From Nostoc edaphicum CCNP1411 (lineage in GTDB: Bacteria; Cyanobacteriota; Cyanobacteriia; Cyanobacteriales; Nostocaceae): 64,000 nt of DNA. The stretch lies in contig NZ_CP054698.1 of assembly GCF_014023275.1 (NCBI RefSeq), positions 1,054,001-1,118,000 of the forward strand, read 5' to 3'. The position numbers were made by a program, and so were the translations under genes. The stretch's first letter is position 1; each line of letters opens with the position of its first letter. Of the stretch, positions 7,605 through 15,993 are shown one piece after another. A model generated the notes under the pieces. It was not told the DNA's origin and did no database searches. It saw only the letters and a program-made list of their open reading frames with translations.

Positions 7605-7868
7605 GAGTCTTTGATACTCATTAATGAGGCTCGGAACTCCGTTAATGAGTCTTTGATACTCATGGATGAGCCTTTGACACTCGCGGACGAGTCTTTGATA
7701 CTCGTGGACGAGTCTTTGACACTCGTGAATGAGTCTTTGATACTCGTGGACAAGTCTTTGACACTCGTGGACGAGTCTTTGATACTCGTGGACAAGTCTT
7801 TGATACTGGCGGACGAGTCTTTGATACTCGCCGATGAGTCTTTGATACTCGTAGACGAGTCTTTGATG
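7605..7868. repeat. 21-bp minisatellite, about 12.5 units
   Basis: Direct tandem repeat of a 21-bp unit (GAGTCTTTGATACTCGTGGAC and close variants). Each junction forms a short palindrome ACTCGTGGACGAGT. Since 21 is a multiple of three, both strands are open: a forward frame would give a heptad LILVDES repeat (7611-7886) and a reverse frame SIKDSST-type repeats (7559-7795). Neither has a good ribosome-binding site. Coding is uncertain; I call it a repeat. Confidence 0.85.
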
Positions 7869-7893
7869 GTTCTTTTACTTCTTTAACCGTTTG

Positions 7894-8517
7894 TTACAGG
7901 GCTTCTCCAGCTTGAAAAATCTGTTCAGCAGTTAAACTAAACTCTGGGAACGCTAGCGAGTGAATGCGGTCATTTCCCCGAAATTGCCTAACTTGATACT
8001 CACCTTCAATTAATTGGTAAATCGAGATAGTTGGTTGTTTAGGATTGCCAATAAACCGCCTAGCACCTAAACCTAGATAATCTACAATCCAATATTCAGG
8101 TATTCCAACCTCTTCGTATTTACCTGCTTTGGTAAAATAGTCGTCTCGCCAGTTGGTACTTACCACCTCAATTACTAAAGGAATTGATGCCGCTTGGCTG
8201 ACAGTAGATTCTTTTTTCCACAGAGGTTCATTGACTAAATTAGAGTTATTCAACAACAGTACATCTGGTGAATAAGCTGCTTCGCTCTGATTCGGTTTAA
8301 TGAATGCTGTTTTGGGGATGAAATAAGGTAATTTTAAACGTTTGTATTCTGTAACTATTTCCCCAACTAAAAATCCAACAATCTGTTCATGATCACCTGT
8401 GGGAGGAGCCATTTCTACAATTACTCCGTCATGCAGTTCATAGCGTCGTTGTGAGTTTTCTGGATACCAGGCGATAAATTCATCAAATGTTACTTTTTTG
8501 GTTAAGGCTTGAGTCAT
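7894..8517 (-). CDS. Uma2 family (DUF820) endonuclease-like protein
   Basis: A 207-residue protein of the Uma2 group in the PD-(D/E)XK nuclease superfamily, which is greatly expanded in Nostoc. Visible signatures are the N-terminal TFDEFIAWYPENS, RYELHDGVIVEM, the SPDVLLL Asp, and the IEVVSTNWRDDY segment carrying the second acidic residue. It closely resembles the copy at 50824 and less closely the one at 32701. The physiological role of this family is unknown; the nuclease role is inferred from the fold. The start ATG at 8517 is followed directly by the family's usual first residues. Confidence 0.88.
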   Translation of the reverse strand: MTQALTKKVTFDEFIAWYPENSQRRYELHDGVIVEMAPPTGDHEQIVGFLVGEIVTEYKRLKLPYFIPKTAFIKPNQSEAAYSPDVLLLNNSNLVNEPLWKKESTVSQAASIPLVIEVVSTNWRDDYFTKAGKYEEVGIPEYWIVDYLGLGARRFIGNPKQPTISIYQLIEGEYQVRQFRGNDRIHSLAFPEFSLTAEQIFQAGEAL

Positions 8518-8861
8518 ACTTTGCCTCTTTGCTTTATGTCAAATTTGACCCCTTTCCAAACTTCTCCCCGACACAGGAAAGGGTTTTTTCTCGTTTTCAA
8601 GTTCTGCCAGGAATGCAGTACTCTTTAAGGCTTATGTATTTTGTTAATTAGAATAAAGGGAAGAGTTTCCTGAATTGTGTTATCTGTCAAATCCAGGAAA
8701 CGAAAAATTATATAATTTCCTAGGGGTAAAAATGGAAACAAAATATCTTGCAGTGGAGCGATCGCATTTTTGACGTTTAAAGCAAGGTAAACTGGTGCAA
8801 AACTGCGGATCTTGTTTCTCACGAATGATTTGGGATTGCCATAGTTGTTAGTAGGGAACTT
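8518..8861. other. intergenic stretch, no supported gene
   Basis: 344 bp. A CCCTTTCC...GGAAAGGG inverted repeat followed by a T-run (8550-8592) looks like a small hairpin or terminator. A 65-codon reverse frame (8625-8822) is open but shows no family features. Confidence 0.35.
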
Positions 8862-9266
8862 TTAACTAACAATTCCTAGATTGTTGTATATTTCAATGAG
8901 ATTGCCATCAGGATCGCGAAAATAAGCTGTGCGGATTCCCCAGTCTGGGCGATCTTGTGGTTCTGTTACAACGATCGCATTCTGAGTTTTTACTTGCTCA
9001 TAAACCTCATCCACGTTATCGACTGCGAAAATCAAGACAATTTTATCTCGATTGACAACATACGAAGGTTGTTCGATTCTTGGGACTACTTCAGCCATTA
9101 ATTCTTTTTTGAACAAACCCAGCTTGAGATATCCGGTATTAAACTCAGCATATCCGCTATCTTCATCGCCCCAATCGACATCAAATTTCAGCAGATCCCG
9201 GTAGAACAGAAAAGAATCTTTATAGTTGGAGACAAGCAGTCTCAGGTGTGTTAACTGAAGCTTCAT
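8862..9266 (-). CDS. VOC family (glyoxalase/bleomycin-resistance fold) protein
   Basis: A 134-residue single-unit VOC protein. The paired beta-alpha-beta-beta-beta modules begin LTHLRLLVSNYKDSFLFYRD and end with the diagnostic AYFRDPDGNLIEIYNNL, whose Glu is a usual metal ligand. Such proteins bind a metal and act in glyoxalase, dioxygenase or antibiotic-binding roles; the substrate cannot be inferred here. It starts 18 bases after the miaE stop on the same strand, so the two are probably co-transcribed. Confidence 0.88.
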   Translation of the reverse strand: MKLQLTHLRLLVSNYKDSFLFYRDLLKFDVDWGDEDSGYAEFNTGYLKLGLFKKELMAEVVPRIEQPSYVVNRDKIVLIFAVDNVDEVYEQVKTQNAIVVTEPQDRPDWGIRTAYFRDPDGNLIEIYNNLGIVS

Positions 9267-9284
9267 ATCTGTTACCTTAGTCTA

Positions 9285-9881
9285 CTAACTGTGAATTCTA
9301 GGTTCTGGATGCAAAGTCGCCAGCAACTCGCTTTCGACAATTGCCAATTCATCAAGCCGTTGCATGACAATTTCTCGGTCGAAATAAGTAGCAGCTAAAA
9401 CCCAATATATACCGTAGTGTCGCGCTTCGGATGCCATTAGCCCACGATAAAATTTTGCTAACTCTGGCTCTGGACAGTGAGCAGCTAATAATCCCAGGCG
9501 TTCGTGAGAGCGAGCTTCTATTAAACCAGTTACTAGTAAGGAATCCAGAAATCGCTCAGGTTCTTTGGGGCGGACTTGAGCTTTTAAACCTGCGCCGTAG
9601 GGAGGCGGTGGTAAGGGAGCTAGGGGAATATTCCGGCGTTCTAACCATTGGTTAACTAGCTCAAAGTGTTCTAGTTCTTCGCGGGCGATCGCAGTTAGTT
9701 CCCGTACCATCTTAGTATTGGAAGGGTAACGAAACATCATGTTTAAGGCCACGCCCGCTGCTTTGCGTTCACAGTGGGAGTGGTCGAGTAAGATGATGTC
9801 TAAGTTAGCGATCGCTTGTTCAACCCAAGCAGAGGTTGTGGGCTGTTTTAGGGCATTGATAGTCGATAATTGAGTAAGCAC
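9285..9881 (-). CDS. miaE: tRNA-(ms2io6A37) hydroxylase MiaE-like
   Basis: A 198-residue ferritin-like di-iron monooxygenase that hydroxylates the isopentenyl group of 2-methylthio-N6-isopentenyladenosine at tRNA position 37. The four-helix di-iron ligands are visible as EELEH, EARSHER and EARHYG. The length matches the family. The start is GTG at 9881 (GTG CTT ACT CAA). The VOC gene follows 18 bases downstream. Confidence 0.9.
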   Translation of the reverse strand: MLTQLSTINALKQPTTSAWVEQAIANLDIILLDHSHCERKAAGVALNMMFRYPSNTKMVRELTAIAREELEHFELVNQWLERRNIPLAPLPPPPYGAGLKAQVRPKEPERFLDSLLVTGLIEARSHERLGLLAAHCPEPELAKFYRGLMASEARHYGIYWVLAATYFDREIVMQRLDELAIVESELLATLHPEPRIHS

Positions 9882-10559
9882 AAAGTCACAAAACTCCAGA
9901 ATTTAAATTTGGCTGAGTACCCTAACAAATTGATTTTAATCGTGGATGGGGCAATTTGTTGCTTTTATACCTTTTGCCCTCTCTCTTAGTCAGCACGTCA
10001 TTGATTACCAAAAGCTGAAAATATCATCTAAATGGCTCTTATTTGCTGGCTTGTCCACGCACGAAATGCTTTCATTGTCGCATTCCTGCCATTGGTTTTA
10101 CTCAACATCAAATATTCGGGAATCACTTTGCAAAATTGAGATGCTCCAATAATATTGGAGTAGCTCTTTTTCTGTTTTTGTTAACTCAATTTTCACATAT
10201 TTACAGAGATATAGGACTCATATTTGATTTCTGAAAAAACTCAGTACAACTAAGAAGCCTTCTTGACTGTTGCCTATTGTCTATTGCCTATTGCCTGTCT
10301 ACGCAAATTAGTTCAGAAATCAAAGCGGATTCCTATAGATAAAATTGGATATTCCATATTCAGATAAGTAGTGCTTAAAAGTTTGCACTTCCTCTATAAT
10401 TTCCTGAATATGTCTTTTGAGAGCTATTCTTGACGGAAAATAATTACAAAACTGGTCTGCAATGCCTAGCAAAGTTACTGAAGTGTGATTTTCTATCCCT
10501 CTTCTAAGAAACCAGATTTTCTGAGGGCTATATGTTAACTGAAAGGAGTTGAAGCAAGT
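9882..10559. other. 678-bp intergenic region with a MITE-like element
   Basis: No supported gene: open frames at 9946-10234 have no family features or ribosome-binding sites. The region contains the inverted-repeat element listed at 10209-10337 and heptamer-like CTATTGC repeats around 10271-10295. Confidence 0.45.
10209..10337. mobile_element. small inverted-repeat element (MITE-like)
   Basis: About 129 bp bounded by imperfect inverted ends: ATAGGACTCATATTTGATTT on the left, and on the right the complement of CTATAGGAATCCGCTTTGAT. The innermost 13 bases (TTGATTTCTGAA-type) match best. No coding capacity. Confidence 0.55.
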
Positions 10560-12620
10560 TTAATTCGCCGCTGTTTGGGCTTCTTGATAAATTATTTCTT
10601 GAAACTGGATCATATCTTTTTGTGGATCGGCGTGGCTAACTTTCACTACTATCTGTTCGCCCAAATTCACAGAACGTTTGAAAGTCATTGGTAACTGCAA
10701 ACCCAAATCTTCTAACAAAATTAAGGCTAAGTTGCTGTCTTCCCGCAGCCACATCAACACTGTCACATCCCAGGTTTCCTCTGGATGACGGCGTAAATAC
10801 TCTAGAGCATAATATCTATTAGTTTGCCGTTCCACCATCGTCAACTCTTGGGTGATGCTGGTTACATTCATCATCACTTCTTTAAGTTGTTCTGCGGAAA
10901 ATGGTAAAACTTCGCCCCGCAAATGAGCTTTCAGTTGGAAGTGGGTAAGCAAGTCACTGTAGCGACGAATGGGAGAGGTTGCTTGGGTATAAGTATCCAA
11001 ACCCAAACCAGCATGACGCAGAGGCGTAATGCTCATTTCACTCTTGGGCATACAACGACGCATGGCGCAGGCGCGAACGAATCCAGCCGGAAGTAGGAGT
11101 AATTCTTCGTCTGGGGGTAATTCCGGTTGCGGCTGACCGCGAAAAGGCAAAGGTATGTTGTGAGCTTTACCATAACGAGCCGCAACTTCACCGGCAACAA
11201 TCATCATTTCTGCTACCAGTTGCCGCGACGGGGAATCGTCCAAAATATCAATGTTGATCTCGTCACCTTTGACTTTGATCGTTGCTTCGGGCATGGTGAT
11301 GCTAATTGCCCCTTGGGCGTAGCGCCAAGCTTTGCGCCGCTGTGCCCAAGTAGCGATCGCTGCAATTTCTGGTTCTGCTTGTACTCGTAATTGCAGCATT
11401 TCATCTACATCTTCGTAGGTGAGGCGATAAGTCGGCTTAATCAAGCTGGTATGAATGCTGTAATCTTCTACTACCCCAGTACTACCTAAAATAATCCCGA
11501 AACTGAGGGCGCAACAAACCTTTCCCTGTATCAGACTCATTGGCCCAGTTGCCAATACCTCTGGAAACATGGGAATCATCCCCGTAGGTAAATAGACTGT
11601 ACTACCCCGCTTTCTAGCTTCCAAATCTAATTCATCTTCCGGCACTAACCATCTAGTAGGATCGGCGATATGCGCCCAAATCCGTTCCCGTCCATCGGGG
11701 AGTACTTCCCAACTTAGACCATCGTCGATCTCTGTGGTAGTTTCATCATCAATGGTGTAGACCTTCAGATGAGTCAGATCCAGGCGGTTTGCATCTGAGT
11801 CAATCGGCGGGAAATCCAAACGCTGTTGCGCCACTTCTAATACCTTATTAGGAAACTGAATCGGAATTGAAGAACGACGCAGGAACAAGTTTTCATAAGG
11901 ACTCCACCAACCCAAATCTACCAGCAGTTGAAAGGCTCCTTGGGGTGTTGTGGGTCGTCCCAGCATGGTCATAGTTTCTAATACCGGAGCGCTTGGCGGA
12001 TAAGCACGAGCCAAGGAGTCATAATTTACTCCCGTTCGCACAGTGTCAGCAAGTAGCGCTGCGTATTTTTCTAGTCCTTCTAAGCGCTGGCGATCGTGGC
12101 GCTGCCATTCTACTGCTTCACCCTTGAGCGCCTGCTCTACACGAATTAAAAATTCCTGCTGTCCCTTAGCTTTGAGTGCCTCTACTTCCAGTTGGTGCTT
12201 GCGTTCTGCCACTTGAGAAGCAGTTCGGGCTTCATAAGCGTCTCCTTTTTGCTTGAAATAAAGTTTGTCGTCTGATAACAAGCAATAGGCGGCGTAACAA
12301 TGAGGCGCGGCTGATTCCGAAAATAGCAAATTTGCCATCAGGTTTGGGGTGACTGTTTCCCCATCCTCAACCAGTAATTCCCAAGCTACCTCTAAGCTAG
12401 ATGGGTCTACATAAGGCTTGACCTGTTCCAAAAAGCTGGCAATGTCAGAGGGCTTGTAAGTCTGTCCGGTAACTGTATAAGTTATTTGTCTAGGCGCGAG
12501 GCTGTGGGATTGACCACGTTCGTCTACCACAAACCAGCGGGTTTTACCGTCTGGACGTTCTACGATGCCCAGACGGCGATCGCCTTGAACCCTAAATTCA
12601 ACTAGCGTCCCCTTCTCCAC
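10560..12620 (-). CDS. RNB-domain 3'-5' exoribonuclease (RNase II/R family)
   Basis: A 686-residue exoribonuclease that degrades RNA processively from the 3' end. After an N-terminal RNA-binding and winged-helix region, the RNB catalytic domain starts at about residue 285 with the metal-binding Asp cluster YTIDDETTTEIDDGLSWE (Asp291/292/299/300) and continues through HIADPTRW and RRYSDLLTH. It is shorter than E. coli RNase R and lacks an obvious full C-terminal S1 domain, as is usual for cyanobacterial members. The start is GTG at 12620. It lies 116 bp downstream of rpsR on the same strand; the rpmG-rpsR-RNase order is typical of cyanobacteria. The gap carries GTTAGGA heptamers. Confidence 0.92.
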   Translation of the reverse strand: MEKGTLVEFRVQGDRRLGIVERPDGKTRWFVVDERGQSHSLAPRQITYTVTGQTYKPSDIASFLEQVKPYVDPSSLEVAWELLVEDGETVTPNLMANLLFSESAAPHCYAAYCLLSDDKLYFKQKGDAYEARTASQVAERKHQLEVEALKAKGQQEFLIRVEQALKGEAVEWQRHDRQRLEGLEKYAALLADTVRTGVNYDSLARAYPPSAPVLETMTMLGRPTTPQGAFQLLVDLGWWSPYENLFLRRSSIPIQFPNKVLEVAQQRLDFPPIDSDANRLDLTHLKVYTIDDETTTEIDDGLSWEVLPDGRERIWAHIADPTRWLVPEDELDLEARKRGSTVYLPTGMIPMFPEVLATGPMSLIQGKVCCALSFGIILGSTGVVEDYSIHTSLIKPTYRLTYEDVDEMLQLRVQAEPEIAAIATWAQRRKAWRYAQGAISITMPEATIKVKGDEINIDILDDSPSRQLVAEMMIVAGEVAARYGKAHNIPLPFRGQPQPELPPDEELLLLPAGFVRACAMRRCMPKSEMSITPLRHAGLGLDTYTQATSPIRRYSDLLTHFQLKAHLRGEVLPFSAEQLKEVMMNVTSITQELTMVERQTNRYYALEYLRRHPEETWDVTVLMWLREDSNLALILLEDLGLQLPMTFKRSVNLGEQIVVKVSHADPQKDMIQFQEIIYQEAQTAAN

Positions 12621-12663
12621 AACTCTCGCACTTTAATTTGGTGAACAGTTTAATTAAATAGTT

Positions 12664-12733
12664 TTAAGTTAGGAGTTAGGAGTTAGGAGTTTTGATTCTT
12701 AACTCATCACTCATCACTCATAACTCATCACTC
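12664..12733. repeat. heptamer repeats (GTTAGGA and CATCACT type)
   Basis: Three consecutive GTTAGGA units followed by several AACTCATCACT-type units between rpsR and the RNase gene. They are of the short tandemly repeated repetitive (STRR) type known from heterocystous cyanobacteria. Confidence 0.7.
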
Positions 12734-12736
12734 TTT

Positions 12737-12952
12737 TTAGCCTTCCGCATTGATAAATGGCAACAAAGCCACAATCCGCGAACGCTTAATTGCTAATGTC
12801 AACTCTCGCTGTTGCTGAGACGTAAGCCCAGTAATCCGACGTGGCAATATTTTACCCCGCTCGGTGACAAACTTACGCAATAAATCAACATCTTTATAAT
12901 CGATTGGTTCTCCTGGTTTGATTGGAGAAAGGCGACGACGGAAATAACTCAT
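12737..12952 (-). CDS. rpsR: 30S ribosomal protein S18
   Basis: 71 residues, with the S18 hallmarks [20 protein letters not shown] and the [19 protein letters not shown] motif that binds 16S rRNA and S6. The ATG at 12952 lies two bases after the rpmG stop, so the pair is translationally coupled. Confidence 0.97.
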   Translation of the reverse strand: MSYFRRRLSPIKPGEPIDYKDVDLLRKFVTERGKILPRRITGLTSQQQRELTLAIKRSRIVALLPFINAEG

Positions 12953-12954
12953 CT

Positions 12955-13149
12955 CTACTTAATTTCCTTGTGAACAGTATGTTTGTTGCAGTGGGTGCAG
13001 AACTTTTTCAGTTCTAGCCGGTTAGTGGTGTTGCGGCGATTCTTGGTACTGGTATAACGTGAAACACCAGCAGAACGCTTATCTGAATTTGTCCGACACT
13101 CGGTACACTCTAGTGTCACAATAATGCGGGCACCTTTACTCTTAGCCAT
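12955..13149 (-). CDS. rpmG: 50S ribosomal protein L33
   Basis: 64 residues. It has the L33 N-terminus ([18 protein letters not shown]) and a zinc-binding C+ form with CTEC and CTHC pairs. First gene of the rpmG-rpsR-RNase operon. Confidence 0.97.
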   Translation of the reverse strand: MAKSKGARIIVTLECTECRTNSDKRSAGVSRYTSTKNRRNTTNRLELKKFCTHCNKHTVHKEIK

Positions 13150-13192
13150 AATCTTACAAACAGTGAAGCCTGAAGAGAATTAACACAAATGA

Positions 13193-13750
13193 CTATCTTC
13201 TCACATTCTGCCGCATATTTTCAACTAATCTTTTGATTTTTATATCGAGCGAGTAGCCACGACGCGACGAAACGATGAAAGTTCCACAATAGCGATCGTG
13301 TAAAGCCTGCCGCATCTGGGCATCAGATAAGGCAGTCCCACAATCAATTGCTAGGGGAAGTACTAGCAGTATAGCAGTGGGATTGGCTCTAATATTGCTC
13401 AGGGCAATTGATACTAAAAGCGCACCCAAGCCGATGATTGTCTCTCGCTTCACCAGTGAGAGTAAATCTGGAATTCTGCCCATTACTTCCCCATCTTCGA
13501 CTTCCAACACCTTTAAGTCGAACGCCCAACGCCCTAAACTTTGCCCTTGATTGTTGTATACTACCAGCACCCGCAAAACCAGCCAAAGTATGATAAAAAC
13601 TAGAATTTGTACAAATTGAATACCGATATCGCCGCCTCCCAGTAGGGAACTGACTAACCAGACACCAAGGAAATCAAGTCCCAATGCCATACCTCGCCGC
13701 CCAATCTCAGCCTTGGGATAGTGTTTTTGGGGAAGTCGTTCGATAGTCAT
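13193..13750 (-). CDS. RDD family membrane protein
   Basis: 185 residues with the RDD pattern: Arg in GRRGMALGLDFLG, Asp within the same helix and the later D of IDCGTALSD, spread over four predicted membrane segments (about 25-45, 45-66, 103-122, 124-142). The function of the family is unsettled; some members have been linked to ion exchange. A soluble tail follows (HDRYCGTFIVSSRRGY). It precedes rpmG on the same strand by 43 bp and may be transcribed with it. Confidence 0.85.
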   Translation of the reverse strand: MTIERLPQKHYPKAEIGRRGMALGLDFLGVWLVSSLLGGGDIGIQFVQILVFIILWLVLRVLVVYNNQGQSLGRWAFDLKVLEVEDGEVMGRIPDLLSLVKRETIIGLGALLVSIALSNIRANPTAILLVLPLAIDCGTALSDAQMRQALHDRYCGTFIVSSRRGYSLDIKIKRLVENMRQNVRR

Positions 13751-13954
13751 ACAAAATAGGTATTTTTAGTTAGGGGTTGGGAAATAATTGCTCCTGTTTT
13801 TAATATTAAGGTGATGATTTGGGTTTGGCGTTTAAACTGTTATACATAAAAGTTCCATAGTTAGAGCGGGCAAGAACCCACCCACAAGAGTCTGTTTTTG
13901 GGAAATTTTGTATTGTTGTAGAAAATTAATTTTAATTAACTTGGGAGTTGTATC

Positions 13955-14581
13955 ATGATACATCTGTTTGCTAAAACAGCTATTGGTATGGTGACGACTA
14001 CTGCTTTAGCGTTAGCGATCGCCATAAGCACTAAAGACCTAGCTCACGCTGCTGAGTTCAACTTTAGCTGGGAAGGAGACACTGGTTATTCAGCTAAAGG
14101 TTCATTTAACTACGATACAAAAACTGCTCCTAGCGTTATTTCTGAAGCAGGTTTGGGAGCTACGAAGAACTTGCAATCTCTCTCAATTTCCTTCTTTGAT
14201 CCATTGAGTAATCTCATAAATAGTTTCACTCCAGTGCTTAGTGGTGTATCCAACTACGGCTATTTGAGATTCAACTTTGATAACACTACTCAGCAAATCT
14301 TTGGCCCCTTTGATGTTGGCAAGGATGATGAGCTTCCTGGTGACACATGGCTTAATAATAATCTCGCACTTATAGATGAAGGTTTTAGTGATGAGGTTCT
14401 AACTAAAGAATTTGGTTTTAACAATAGAGATGCAGCAGGCACAAAGCAAATACTAGATTTAAGTAACAATTCGGTTCAGGTATCCAAAGTCCCCGAAGGA
14501 AGCATAATTGTAGGTTTGCTAGCAGTGTGTAGTTTGGGATTTATCGCTCATAGAAATCTAGATAAAGCTACCCAAGAGTAG
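13955..14581 (+). CDS. secreted PEP-CTERM protein
   Basis: 208 residues. There is an N-terminal signal peptide (cleavage likely after AHA, residue about 32), a beta-rich, acidic and Asn-rich body, and a C-terminal sorting signal: VPEGS (about 179), a hydrophobic segment IIVGLLAVCSLGF and a basic end (HRNLDKATQE). PEP-CTERM proteins are processed by exosortase and end up on the cell surface or in the exopolysaccharide. The function of the body is not recognised. ATG at 13955 has GGGAG about 10 bases upstream. Confidence 0.82.
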   Translation: MIHLFAKTAIGMVTTTALALAIAISTKDLAHAAEFNFSWEGDTGYSAKGSFNYDTKTAPSVISEAGLGATKNLQSLSISFFDPLSNLINSFTPVLSGVSNYGYLRFNFDNTTQQIFGPFDVGKDDELPGDTWLNNNLALIDEGFSDEVLTKEFGFNNRDAAGTKQILDLSNNSVQVSKVPEGSIIVGLLAVCSLGFIAHRNLDKATQE

Positions 14582-14630
14582 ACTCAGTGTTACTTTACAG
14601 GGATAAAGGAAAAAGTCGGAGGCGATCGCT

Positions 14631-15917
14631 ATGTTATCAGTCGGCGATGCAGAAGCAATTATTTTAAATTTTGTGCAGCCGTTGGATCATCAGCGGGATA
14701 CTGAAGTTGTAGATTTATTCGCAGCCGATAGTCGGATTTTGGCAACACCTGTCACCAGTCCGTTAGATTTTCCCCATTGGGATAATTCGGCAATGGATGG
14801 CTACGCAGTTCGCTACGAAGATGTACAGCACTCTAACGCCGAACAACCAGCCGTTTTAGAAATTGTTGAAGATATTCCGGCTGGGTATCAGCCCAAGTCT
14901 ACGATTCAAACAGGGCAAGCGGCGCGAATTTTTACAGGTGCGGTGATCCCAGCAGGTGCAGATACTATAGTTATCCAAGAGAAGACACGTCGGGAGGAAA
15001 ACCGCGTATTCATCCTGGATGCACCAAAACCGCAAGAATTTGTCAGACACAAAGCATCTTTTTACCAAGCTGGAACACAACTATTACCAGCAGGAATTAA
15101 GTTAAATTCCCCAGAAATTGCTGTATTGGCAGCAGCACAATGTCCAAAATTAAGTGTTTACCGCCGTCCGCGTGTGGCAATTTTTTCCACTGGTGATGAG
15201 TTGGTGACAGTTGATCAACCGCTGCAATCAGGGCAAATTGTGGATTCTAATCAGTATGCACTGGCAGCTTTGGTGAGACAAAGTGGCGCAGAACCGTTGA
15301 TTTTAGGCATTGTGAAAGATGATCCAGTTGCTCTGGAGAAAGTCATTACCCACGCAGTTGCGATCGCTGATATAGTTCTTTCTTCTGGTGGCGTCTCAGT
15401 GGGAGATTATGACTACGTTGACACAATTATCGAATCGCTAGGAGCAAAAATTCACATTCGCGCTGTGGCAATGAGGCCAGGGAAACCCCTCACTGTCGCC
15501 ACTTTCCCCAGTAGAAACGCGATTAATCCTACAGACGCGATGAATCGCGTCTCTACAAACTCCCCACTTTATTTTGGTTTACCAGGAAACCCTGCGGCTG
15601 TGCTGGTGACATTTTGGCGGTTTGTGCTACCAGCAATTAAGAAACTTTCGGGAATTACTGAAAATTGGGAACCAGTGTTTTTGAAAGTGCGATCGCATGA
15701 TGAATTGCGATCGGATGGTAAGCGTGAAACTTACCTTTGGGGGAAATTGCATTTAATTAATGGAGTTTACCAATTTCACAAAGCTGGCGGTAGTCATAGT
15801 TCTGGCAATTTAATTAATTTAGCCCAAACCAATGCCTTAGCTGTTCTTCCAGTGGGTAAAACACTAATTTACCCACAAGAAGAGATACAAGTTTTGCAGC
15901 TTAGTAGTGGGGAGTGA
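14631..15917 (+). CDS. moeA: molybdopterin molybdenumtransferase MoeA
   Basis: 428 residues. Inserts molybdate into adenylated molybdopterin to finish molybdenum cofactor, needed for nitrate reductase. Motifs seen in order are DNSAMDGYAVR, GAVIPAGADTIV, FSTGDELV, SSGGVSVGDYDYV, RPGKPLTVATF and GLPGNPAAVLV. Between ATF (about 293) and YFGLPGNP lies an extra stretch of about 18 residues, SRNAINPTDAMNRVSTNS, encoded by a palindromic GACGCGATGAATCGCGTCTC repeat inserted in frame. ATG 14631 follows a GGAGGCGATCGCT, so GGAGG sits 8-12 bases upstream. Confidence 0.95.
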   Translation: MLSVGDAEAIILNFVQPLDHQRDTEVVDLFAADSRILATPVTSPLDFPHWDNSAMDGYAVRYEDVQHSNAEQPAVLEIVEDIPAGYQPKSTIQTGQAARIFTGAVIPAGADTIVIQEKTRREENRVFILDAPKPQEFVRHKASFYQAGTQLLPAGIKLNSPEIAVLAAAQCPKLSVYRRPRVAIFSTGDELVTVDQPLQSGQIVDSNQYALAALVRQSGAEPLILGIVKDDPVALEKVITHAVAIADIVLSSGGVSVGDYDYVDTIIESLGAKIHIRAVAMRPGKPLTVATFPSRNAINPTDAMNRVSTNSPLYFGLPGNPAAVLVTFWRFVLPAIKKLSGITENWEPVFLKVRSHDELRSDGKRETYLWGKLHLINGVYQFHKAGGSHSSGNLINLAQTNALAVLPVGKTLIYPQEEIQVLQLSSGE

Positions 15918-15960
15918 GGGAGCAAGGGAGGTAGGGAAAGAAAAACTCATTGATTATTGC

Positions 15961-15992
15961 CAATGCCCAATGCCCAATGCCCAATGCCCAAT
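15961..15992. repeat. heptamer repeat CAATGCC, about 4.5 units
   Basis: Perfect tandem heptamers between the convergent moeA and cysteine-desulfurase-like genes. Same STRR family as the runs at 46285-46530. Confidence 0.85.
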
Positions 15993-15993
15993 C

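Noticed and set aside
8625-8822. 65-codon reverse frame downstream of the VOC gene
   Set aside because: Open but without ribosome-binding site or recognisable motif; kept only as a note in the intergenic entry.
9946-10234. Small forward frames
   Set aside because: Overlap a MITE-like element, no ribosome-binding sites and no family features.
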